Shown piece after piece: positions 1 through 6,059 of a stretch of DNA of 7,998 nucleotides (its first letter is position 1; each line of letters starts with the position of its first letter). The stretch comes from an uncultured Propionibacteriaceae bacterium. Its GTDB lineage: Bacteria > Actinomycetota > Actinomycetes > Propionibacteriales > Propionibacteriaceae. Position numbers and translations under genes: made by a program. The stretch spans positions 1 through 7,998 of the forward strand of contig CAKZJI010000241.1 of assembly GCA_936941515.1 (NCBI GenBank). Direction: 5' to 3'. The notes below the pieces were generated by a model. The model was not told the DNA's origin and made no database searches. It saw only the letters and a list, made by a program, of their open reading frames with translations.

Positions 1-103
1 CGCTGAGGTTGCCCACGAACACTCCAGGAGATATCTGCAGCAGCCATCTTGTAACATGCCCACGCAGCCCATCGGGAACAGCCGAGAGAACCAGCACCAC
101 CAT
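1..103 (-). CDS. cas2: CRISPR-associated endoribonuclease/integration protein Cas2, type I-E (partial, 3' end beyond window)
   Basis: Too short for a routine ORF call. From the ATG at 103 the frame reads 34 codons to the window edge without a stop. The peptide begins MVVLVLSAVPDGLRGHVTRW and continues LLQISPGVFVGNLS, matching the N-terminus of type I-E Cas2 (Cas2_CT1978-type family; E. coli Cas2 has [22 protein letters not shown] at the same place). Cas2 is the dimeric centre of the Cas1-Cas2 integrase that captures protospacers and inserts them at the leader end of the array. It begins 6 bases after the cas1 stop, with a weak GGTGA (114..110) overlapping that stop as the only candidate ribosome binding site, so translation is probably coupled to cas1. 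GTG codons at 100 and 97 are alternative starts, but the ATG fits the family. Roughly two thirds of the protein is outside the window. Confidence 0.92.
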   Translation of the reverse strand, partial: MVVLVLSAVPDGLRGHVTRWLLQISPGVFVGNLS

Positions 104-109
104 TAGGTA

Positions 110-1063
110 TCACCAGTCAACATAAGCGACTCCCGCCTCCACAGTGCCGACCAAATCATCCCATAGATGAAGATCATCAACAATCAAGTCCTCATCCTCA
201 TCTGGAGAGGCACCACCCTCCACCAGCAAAGCTTTGATGTCACGGACAGCCTTCCCAAGCACCCCATGTTCCCTGATAGCATCTCTCATCCGACGCCGCG
301 CCTCCGTGCCCACGCCCACTTCGGGCGCATCAAGTGCAACATCGAAAGCGACTGGTATAGACAAATCCGCTTTATACAGATCCGCAATATCATAGACGAA
401 GGAGCGATACGTTCCAGTGTGGACAAAACCCAATCCAGGAGAGCAGCCCAACGCCACTACGACTGCATGGATCACTCCATAGAGCGCCGAGTTAGCGGCT
501 GACAGCGCTTGATTGACTAAGCTACCGTGATCGAAATTCTCTGGATCATATTCACGCCCATCCCAAGGGACCCCAGTCCGCTTCGAACTCTGACGATACA
601 GTCGCCGGACACGAGCACCCTCACGTCCCCTAAGCTGCTGCATGCTGAGTTTATCGACAGATTCACCCTCGAATCTCATCAGATACATTCGTCGAGCCAC
701 TGCCAGCCTCAGAGCTGGATCGCTGACTGCTTTAGCCTGGGCTTCCAGCAGCCGGGAGGACCGCGATGGCGGCACCCCATGCGCGTAGTATCGCACACCA
801 TTTTCACCCACCCAGATAGCAGTGGCGCCGCTCTCTGCTAACACTGAGATAGCGCTATGCGTAATACGCACACCAGGACCAATCATCAGGACCGACAAGG
901 CAGCCGCTGGAACATGCGCCACTCCCCGAGACTCCGTCACGGTGATGGCGTTGGAGTCACGATGCACGACACAGCGCTCAACATAGAGGAAAGTGAGGCG
1001 GTCCCGGATCCGAACCAGATCCTTCGGAGCCGGTGGTCGTGCGCCCGGAATCTTGTCCTTCAT
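110..1063 (-). CDS. cas1: CRISPR-associated endonuclease/integrase Cas1, type I-E
   Basis: 317 aa, near the usual I-E Cas1 length (about 305). Cas1 is the metal-dependent DNA integrase that, as two dimers bridged by Cas2, joins new spacers to the CRISPR array. The N-terminal beta domain (about 20-95) includes SGATAIWVGENGVRYYAHG. The helical C-terminal domain carries the metal ligands: E148 in RGREGARVR, H215 in GLGFVHTG, and D225/D228 in SFVYDIADLYKAD. Each is offset by exactly 7 from E. coli E141, H208, D218 and D221, so the active site looks complete. The C-terminal tail (about 285-317) is rich in Asp and Glu. The ATG at 1063 overlaps the cas6e stop as ATGA. No clear Shine-Dalgarno precedes it, so translation probably depends on coupling. 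Base composition is lower in GC than cas3 (see findings). Confidence 0.97.
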   Translation of the reverse strand: MKDKIPGARPPAPKDLVRIRDRLTFLYVERCVVHRDSNAITVTESRGVAHVPAAALSVLMIGPGVRITHSAISVLAESGATAIWVGENGVRYYAHGVPPSRSSRLLEAQAKAVSDPALRLAVARRMYLMRFEGESVDKLSMQQLRGREGARVRRLYRQSSKRTGVPWDGREYDPENFDHGSLVNQALSAANSALYGVIHAVVVALGCSPGLGFVHTGTYRSFVYDIADLYKADLSIPVAFDVALDAPEVGVGTEARRRMRDAIREHGVLGKAVRDIKALLVEGGASPDEDEDLIVDDLHLWDDLVGTVEAGVAYVDW

Positions 1064-1836
1064 GGTCGCGCCAACGTCATGAGACCTGCACCGTATCCTT
1101 TGGCTCGCCCAATCCCATTGACGAGAGCCGAGCGGAGAGCTGTTGGATTTTTGACTCGAAGAATTCCCTGGAATGTTGCAAGTTGAAGAGTCACTTGTCG
1201 TTTCTCTTTTCCGAAACCACGTGAGAATCTCTCCACTCTTCTATCCACAAGCGAAACCACAAGGTTCTCACCATCAACTCGTCCACCCTCCTCATCCTCC
1301 AGGACCGGGAGGTCACCCCCTACCTGGGCGGATTTCAGGATCTCAAAACCATGTGTCTGCACTCGGTCGAGGAACCATTGGGTCTGCCGATCGACGGTGA
1401 TATGTCCAAGAATCTTCTTCCGGTTCCGGGAGTTGATCTGCCCGGCCCAACGATAGACGGGATTCACGGTGATGCGGAACCCCCAGTCCTGCCCTGATCT
1501 CAGCTCATGGAGGAAGCCATCGTAGTTCTTCACCACCACCCCACCTTGGGTCTCATACCCAGCTTGCTCCACCAACCCAGCAGGGTCCGGAGCCACCGGG
1601 GAAGAAATGTACAGGCTCAGGGCTGGTCCTTGACTCAACGCTGCAGAGGCTTGGCTGCCGCTCCTCAAGTCAGTTACCGGACGGTCAAGACGCCAGAGGA
1701 CCCGCCCCTCACCAGCACTGTCCAATACGCCAGGGGGGAAGCTCGCCAGAACCGCAGCATGCAGACGTTGCGGCGATAGCACGAGCCGACGACAGCCACG
1801 TCGATAGGGGTTGAGATAGACACGTGTCAGGAACAT
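1060..1836 (-). CDS. cas6e: CRISPR pre-crRNA endoribonuclease Cas6e (CasE/Cse3)
   Basis: 258 aa from the ATG at 1836. Cas6e cuts the array transcript at the base of each repeat hairpin and stays bound to the crRNA 3' handle as the head of Cascade. Visible features: the N-terminal ferredoxin-like start MFLTRVYLNP; the SPQRLHAAVL helix with H26, which corresponds to the general catalytic histidine (H26 in T. thermophilus Cse3, H20 in E. coli); and the C-terminal Gly-rich loop GIGRAKGYGAG at 241-251, a family hallmark. It is longer than E. coli Cas6e (199 aa); extra sequence appears around 172-192, including LEDEEGGRVDGEN. A GTG at 1839 would give a GTGA overlap and one more residue. I prefer ATG at 1836 because GGAGA (1848..1844) sits 7 bases from it, against 4 from the GTG, and because the family starts M-[FY]-L. 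It then overlaps the cas5e stop as TGATG. Confidence 0.96.
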   Translation of the reverse strand: MFLTRVYLNPYRRGCRRLVLSPQRLHAAVLASFPPGVLDSAGEGRVLWRLDRPVTDLRSGSQASAALSQGPALSLYISSPVAPDPAGLVEQAGYETQGGVVVKNYDGFLHELRSGQDWGFRITVNPVYRWAGQINSRNRKKILGHITVDRQTQWFLDRVQTHGFEILKSAQVGGDLPVLEDEEGGRVDGENLVVSLVDRRVERFSRGFGKEKRQVTLQLATFQGILRVKNPTALRSALVNGIGRAKGYGAGLMTLARP

Positions 1837-2561
1837 CACAGAATCTCCATCGGGTCGTGGTTCAACGGGGCTTCCGTCTCAGGGGTCTTACTCACCTCAT
1901 GCGCAGGGTTTGGAACCAATACGCGCATTTCCTCGACCTGCCGTTGCCGATACAACCTACGCTCTGAATCGAAGCTGACTGGCACATCCTGCAGACTGTG
2001 CACGGTCTGCTCCGCGGCATTGACCATCCCTTTGTCGGCAATCACCCGCAAACTGAGATGGCTTTCCCTTTTATGCTGACGCTGATAGAAAAGGGCAGCC
2101 TGCCAGGGGAGGTTCTCGATGACATCCTGCACCGGCCCATCATGGATCTGTAAAAACAGGGGCATGGTGGGTGGACAGGCCCGTCGGCCAAGATAGAGCG
2201 GGAACCTCGGACGACGAATAGCGTCGGCCAGCCCATCAATGATCTCTTCTGGACCTGTCACGAATGCCGCGAACACTGCGTCCGAGAGGTAGAAGCGGTC
2301 GGACAACGGCATGGAGACCGAGCCACGGTGTGCGGTGTGGAAATCCCGCAGCAGCTCACCAGGCTGGTCCGCACGGGCCGCCATCTTCAGGGCGACGAGA
2401 TCCTCAATCGGATCGGCGCGGCGCCGTCCCTGGGCTGCCGCGAGAAGACCGACAATGCCGCTCTTCGTCGGAAAAGCCTCGGTGGAGCGTCGCGTGAACC
2501 GGCTGGAGGAGCCCCATGATTGCATGGGGCCTGCCAGCCTGAGCACTAGGACCTTGCTCAT
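1836..2561 (-). CDS. cas5e: Cascade subunit Cas5e (CasD)
   Basis: 241 aa, close to the family norm of 220-250. Cas5e binds the 5' handle of the crRNA and caps the foot of Cascade, contacting Cas8e. Diagnostic motifs are the opening VLVLRLAGPMQSWG (4-17), FPTKSGIVGLLAAAQGRRR (30-48), and RPRFPLYLGRRACPP (117-131), which corresponds to the conserved PLxLGRxxCPP. The end DPMEIL is also typical. Its ATG at 2561 overlaps the cas7e stop as ATGA, and only a weak GGGAA lies upstream, so it is probably coupled to cas7e. A 20-base stem-loop falls within codons 10-17 (separate entry). No truncation or frameshift is seen. Confidence 0.96.
   Translation of the reverse strand: MSKVLVLRLAGPMQSWGSSSRFTRRSTEAFPTKSGIVGLLAAAQGRRRADPIEDLVALKMAARADQPGELLRDFHTAHRGSVSMPLSDRFYLSDAVFAAFVTGPEEIIDGLADAIRRPRFPLYLGRRACPPTMPLFLQIHDGPVQDVIENLPWQAALFYQRQHKRESHLSLRVIADKGMVNAAEQTVHSLQDVPVSFDSERRLYRQRQVEEMRVLVPNPAHEVSKTPETEAPLNHDPMEIL
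2511..2530 (-). repeat. Stem-loop sequence within the start of cas5e
   Basis: Two 8-base arms (2511-2518 and 2523-2530, GCCCCATG and CATGGGGC) are exact inverted repeats around a 4-base loop. In the mRNA this would form a GC-rich 8-bp stem 31-50 bases after the cas5e start codon. It encodes part of the conserved AGPMQSWG motif, so protein constraint explains some of it. A role in slowing or pausing ribosomes is only a possibility. Confidence 0.45.
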
Positions 2562-3694
2562 CGCGATTCCCGGATGGCCTCGACCGTGGCTTCCCCAAGT
2601 TTGATCAGTGGCACGCGCTCCCCCAGCTCTTGAACTTTGGCCGCGCGGTCACCGGTCCAGGCGACGAGGGCTTTCTGCGGCTTGAGCCCGGTACCCTCGC
2701 GCATGTTCTGCTCATACGAGACGAACTGCTCAACGGCAGGCCTAACGAACCCCTGCTGATCAGCCACAACGGCGGCTTCAAAGGCTCCCACGAGGCTGAT
2801 CGGCTGATCGTCTCGCACCTGCACCAGCACAGCGTCGGGAAGCGTGCGATTCGCGAACGTGGTGACTTTGCCCGTGGGCATGGAACGAACGAAGCTGTCG
2901 ATGAAGAGCTTCACAGCCTCATCAGCAACCTCGACAGAGCCCAGGTTCTCCTTCAGAAGATCAAAGTTGATCGTGGCGTAGCGGTACAAGGTGGCGGACG
3001 CGAATTCAATGGTGCCGATCATGCCCGCACCCTCATCAGCCTCATCGTCCAGATTCTTGTAGTCGTCCACTGCTGTGTAGTAGTCGAACTCGGACTCGAC
3101 GGCACCGACCCCTAGCGCATGGGCCACCTGGCAGGCAGCATCAACGTTCAGGCTGTTGGGTTCCGCCACCATGCGGCCGAAAAGCGCAATGTCGACGGAG
3201 TGGTCGATGTCCACCAGGTTCTTCGGTTTCAGATCTTTGAAGGCTTTTTTGAAGTCATCTGCGCCAGCAACAGAAACCACAGCCTCAGCGAGGTGCTCAA
3301 GTTGCCTGGCGGAGATGAACACCAGGAAACCAGCCTCCTTGAGCTGGGCTTCAGTCATTTCCTCAGTCTTCTTTTTGCGAGGTTCTTTCAGCTTGAAGCC
3401 AATCTCTGTGAGGGCAGTCTCAGCAAGGCTGGCAGCCTTCTCTGCGAGTTCTGGATCACGTGTGGCGATCTCTTCTGCCAGCAGTTCGACAATCAGCTTG
3501 GTGCGGATGCCCCGATTGCCATCAGGTAGGTTGGCCTCAAAGTCCTTGCGCGTGGCTCGCTTGACGGCCTGTGAAGAGATGCGCATCCGGCGGACTCCGC
3601 CGTACGAGGCGGACTTCGGAGCCCCGGTGTCATCACGGTTGGGGTTGGACGGCGGAAGAGTCTGCAGGACGTGGATGTCGACGTAAAGTGCCAT
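2558..3694 (-). CDS. cas7e: Cascade backbone subunit Cas7e (CasC/Cse4)
   Basis: 378 aa, within the usual 350-380. Six copies of Cas7e form the helical backbone that holds the crRNA spacer and flips out every sixth base. The start MALYVDIHVLQTLPPSNPNR and the RISSQAVKRATRK block (38-50) are strongly conserved RNA-binding segments. DIALFGRMVAEPNSLNVDAA (168-187) and the following QVAHALGV are typical of the family, as is KVTTFANRTLPDAVLV (276-291). A charged stretch at 101-120 with RKKKTEEMTEAQ looks like a surface insert. The ATG at 3694 follows cas11 after 14 bases and has AAAGGAA (3709..3703) 8 bases away, one of the two best ribosome binding sites in the window. That fits the need for more Cas7 than other subunits. 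It ends in the ATGA that starts cas5e. Confidence 0.97.
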   Translation of the reverse strand: MALYVDIHVLQTLPPSNPNRDDTGAPKSASYGGVRRMRISSQAVKRATRKDFEANLPDGNRGIRTKLIVELLAEEIATRDPELAEKAASLAETALTEIGFKLKEPRKKKTEEMTEAQLKEAGFLVFISARQLEHLAEAVVSVAGADDFKKAFKDLKPKNLVDIDHSVDIALFGRMVAEPNSLNVDAACQVAHALGVGAVESEFDYYTAVDDYKNLDDEADEGAGMIGTIEFASATLYRYATINFDLLKENLGSVEVADEAVKLFIDSFVRSMPTGKVTTFANRTLPDAVLVQVRDDQPISLVGAFEAAVVADQQGFVRPAVEQFVSYEQNMREGTGLKPQKALVAWTGDRAAKVQELGERVPLIKLGEATVEAIRESR

Positions 3695-3702
3695 GAGTAT
3701 AG

Positions 3703-3709
3703 TTCCTTT
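3703..3709 (-). promoter_or_regulatory. Ribosome binding site of cas7e
   Basis: The minus strand reads AAAGGAA, 8 bases before the cas7e ATG at 3694, and its first base is the last base of the cas11 TGA. With the cas8e site it is one of the two strongest Shine-Dalgarno matches in the window, and it lies at the larger of the only two non-overlapping junctions. It probably allows independent reinitiation for the six-copy backbone subunit; that role is inferred. Confidence 0.7.
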
Positions 3710-4395
3710 CAGTGGGTTTCAAGACTGGCGGAGGTGGCTGCGGTGGCGGGCTGATCCTGAGATTCTTCCTTGGTGGGACGACGTGCGAAATCACGGCCCC
3801 AGGCCCGTAGTACCTCGGAACGGCGAGAAGGGTTCTGCCATTTGAACAGATCCGCTGCAAAGCGCCCATAGTCCATGGGGATCTCATGGGACTTCAACAG
3901 GCCGATGAGGCCACGGGCATGCGTGGTCAGGGAATCGAAAGTTGGCGCCGCGATCATGGCGCACAGCCGCTTGTAGACGGGGTGTTCCTCGTCCCGCTCT
4001 CGGGAGCCACGGTCCTGTTGCGCAAGCTGACGGACAGCCGCCCCGATGCTGCGCTCACGCTTCCATTCCCGGTGCATCTGAGCGGTGTGAGAACCTTGAT
4101 GGAAGGCCCACAACGTCAACGCGGCATGAACGGCTCGCTCTCCTCGGGTGGGTTCATCTCCACGGGATTGCTCGGAGTCATCGGCCAGCGTCAGGGACCA
4201 GATGGCAGGCACGGAGCCGACCTCGCGTCTGAGTGCGGAGCGCAGCTGTGCCCGTGAAGCTACAGCCCAGGCGCCTTGTCCTTGGAGCTGTCCCGAGATG
4301 ACGGATCGCACACGAGACTTAATATCGCCTGCAGGCGATATATCCATACCCTTCGGTTTATCAGCCGAGACCGCTTCAGCTGTTTTCGTAGTCAT
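3709..4395 (-). CDS. cas11: Cascade small subunit Cas11 (Cse2/CasB)
   Basis: 228 aa, within the range for actinobacterial Cse2 proteins and longer than E. coli Cse2 (160 aa). Two copies form the belly of Cascade and stabilise the R-loop and displaced strand. The all-helical core shows the family pattern: SRAQLRSALRREVG (47-60), GERAVHAALTLWAFHQ (85-100), GAAVRQLA (118-125), YKRLCAMIAAPTFDSL (141-156), LIGLLKSHEIPMDYGRFAADL (about 163-183), and RRSEVLRAWGRDFARR (191-206). Basic residues there would contact DNA. The first 25 residues and the Ser/Ala/Thr/Gln-rich tail after 208 look disordered and unconserved. ATG 4395 overlaps the cas8e stop as ATGA and has GGAG (4406..4403) 7 bases upstream. 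ATG 4347 (residue 17) is possible but has only AAGG 2 bases away. A perfect palindrome lies in codons 19-25. Confidence 0.94.
   Translation of the reverse strand: MTTKTAEAVSADKPKGMDISPAGDIKSRVRSVISGQLQGQGAWAVASRAQLRSALRREVGSVPAIWSLTLADDSEQSRGDEPTRGERAVHAALTLWAFHQGSHTAQMHREWKRERSIGAAVRQLAQQDRGSRERDEEHPVYKRLCAMIAAPTFDSLTTHARGLIGLLKSHEIPMDYGRFAADLFKWQNPSRRSEVLRAWGRDFARRPTKEESQDQPATAATSASLETH
4322..4341. repeat. Perfect 20-bp palindrome within the start of cas11
   Basis: Positions 4322-4341 read ATATCGCCTG followed by its exact reverse complement, centred on a CTGCAG between 4331 and 4332. The symmetry stops at the next base on each side. It encodes I19 to I25 of Cas11 (ISPAGDI), about 55-74 bases after the cas11 start. 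It could be an operator-like site for a dimeric protein, or it could be coincidence; a perfect palindrome without a loop is less suited to an RNA hairpin. The symmetry is seen directly; any function is unproven. Confidence 0.6.
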
Positions 4396-6059
4396 TTCTT
4401 CTCTCCGTTCTGGGGCATCCCTGGGAGGGGTAGAACCTCATTGAGTTGTTTGCGGAAAAAGTTTTCGGCAATTCCGGTGCTCATATACCCCATTCCGGTC
4501 TCCCGTCCCTTGATCGCCGAGGTAGGAGCCGCTTCGATCAGCTCGTCAGCGACACGCTGGGCGATGCCTCGGGCTTGTTTGCTCCAGATTTCTTGCTCCA
4601 CATTCACCTGACTCTTCTCATCAAGACCGGCAAGCCAGGTTCGGAATGGATCATCGATCTCGGCGAAGAACCGCTCCCTCGCGCGGTCACGGGCGCCTTC
4701 CCCGGCACCGTCGCCTCGTTCCCCTGCCGCACGGACCAGATTGGCTCCGAGGTATCCCATGGCAGAGGCGACTTCCTCAATGGCCCGGATCTGCGCATTA
4801 ACCAGGTAGGCGAGATCCTCGCGACGGTCCTCCAGCATCGCCACCGCCACGGTAAGCTGATCCCGATAGAGGTCCGCCACCACGGCTTCCTGGGGCCCAT
4901 AGGTCATACCGACGGCCTCAATGATGAACTTCACGGGGTAGTCATCAAGATCAGATGAGTCTAGCCCGGCATGGAATAGCAGGGTGGCAGATTGCAGGAA
5001 CCGTGGGTGTTTTTGCTTATCGAAACCCTCGGTTAGCTCGACGTGGGGAAGCACCGCAGGCAGGTTGCGCCAGAAGGCCCGACCGGGCTCATGTTTGGCC
5101 GGCATGTACACGTTCTCACGATATTTCTTGGATTGGGGCATGGAGTATCGCCACAGGCTCATCGGTTCGAAGCGCTGCATCTGTTGCGGCCCCAGCTTGT
5201 CGCCCTGGGCCAATATCACACCCGCCACGCCGCGACGATCTCCCACCAGCCGGATACGGCGGGAATGCCAGGTCAGCAGGCGCGGAATCCCAATTCCGTT
5301 CGGTTCGGGATCGCCCTCACGCGAATAGTCACGTCGCAGACCAGTCTCGATCTCAGAGCTCTCCCATGTGCAGGCCGCCTCCGGGCTATCCGGCGCCGGC
5401 CCCTGCAGATGCCCACTGTCCACGGGCACCAGGTTCAGCATCAGCGTCTCTTCCAGGCTGGCTCCCCGGAGCCACACCATGGCCGTCTGTCCACACCATG
5501 CGGGACCAATGGGGTATCCCTTTCCTCCCTTGGTTTGGTCGTCGTCCGCCATTCCTGAGCGAATCCCGGATGGATCGTAGGCCTGGGCGTGAAGCAGCCA
5601 GATCGCGGCCTCATCCGGCGAAATGCAGTCGACGGCGCGCCCGTGACGGACGGTGAAAAACGGCTCACCGTTGGGGATATCAGCGATGATCTTCTCTAGG
5701 CCAGACTCTGTGCCCTTCGATGTTTGGAGGTCTGGTCCCTGCATGAACGGATGTCGACCACCAAACAGGTAGAACCGATCCCGCCAGCGTTCAAGATAGG
5801 CAAGGATCTCGTCGGTGGGCAGCCCCTGGCGCCATAGTTCCTTCCAGTCATCCTTGTCTTCGAGTGGCACCACCCGGTAGCAGATGGCCTCCAGCACACG
5901 CTGGATGGCGATACTTTGGGTGGGGAGTTCGCAGGCGAGGTCTGCGATGTCGTTGGCCCTCAAGAACACGTCACGGATCCCGAGCCGCTCTACACCCCCA
6001 TCCGTCAGCAAGACGGGGATCCATCCCTCGTCGAGCAGGTTGTAATCAGGTTCTGTCAC
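4392..6059 (-). CDS. cas8e: Cascade large subunit Cas8e (CasA/Cse1)
   Basis: 555 aa from the GTG at 6059 (E. coli CasA is 502). Cas8e recognises the PAM, starts strand separation and recruits Cas3 to the R-loop. The N-terminus TEPDYNLLDEGWIPVL (2-17) is the family signature. FYLFGGRHPFMQGPDL (96-111) matches the conserved F-x-HPFxQ region. QTAMVWLRG (191-199), GIGIPRLLTWHSRRIRL (255-271) and FEPMSLWRYS (297-306) are typical of the core, and the C-terminal part (about 400-530) is the helical bundle that contacts Cas11. The frame stays open to an ATG at 6113, but GTG 6059 is preferred: GGAGGT sits 9 bases upstream, the family sequence starts there, and it makes a GTGA overlap with the cas3 stop. 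The 18 extra residues from the ATG have no family resemblance. It ends in the ATGA that starts cas11. Confidence 0.96.
   Translation of the reverse strand: MTEPDYNLLDEGWIPVLLTDGGVERLGIRDVFLRANDIADLACELPTQSIAIQRVLEAICYRVVPLEDKDDWKELWRQGLPTDEILAYLERWRDRFYLFGGRHPFMQGPDLQTSKGTESGLEKIIADIPNGEPFFTVRHGRAVDCISPDEAAIWLLHAQAYDPSGIRSGMADDDQTKGGKGYPIGPAWCGQTAMVWLRGASLEETLMLNLVPVDSGHLQGPAPDSPEAACTWESSEIETGLRRDYSREGDPEPNGIGIPRLLTWHSRRIRLVGDRRGVAGVILAQGDKLGPQQMQRFEPMSLWRYSMPQSKKYRENVYMPAKHEPGRAFWRNLPAVLPHVELTEGFDKQKHPRFLQSATLLFHAGLDSSDLDDYPVKFIIEAVGMTYGPQEAVVADLYRDQLTVAVAMLEDRREDLAYLVNAQIRAIEEVASAMGYLGANLVRAAGERGDGAGEGARDRARERFFAEIDDPFRTWLAGLDEKSQVNVEQEIWSKQARGIAQRVADELIEAAPTSAIKGRETGMGYMSTGIAENFFRKQLNEVLPLPGMPQNGEKK

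Noticed and set aside
2794..2809. Two tandem copies of GGCTGATC
   Set aside because: Only two 8-base units inside cas7e coding sequence; too short to be a CRISPR or functional repeat.
2630..3115. 161-codon plus-strand open frame, with others at 3156-3686, 4955-5656 and 7121-7606
   Set aside because: They lie antisense inside cas7e, cas8e and cas3, have no recognisable motifs and contain low-complexity Arg/Pro/Ser-rich peptides typical of shadows in GC-rich DNA.
3697..3702. TATACT on the minus strand, resembling a -10 promoter element before cas7e
   Set aside because: It ends 2 bases before the ATG, so transcription would start inside the gene, and I see no convincing -35 element.
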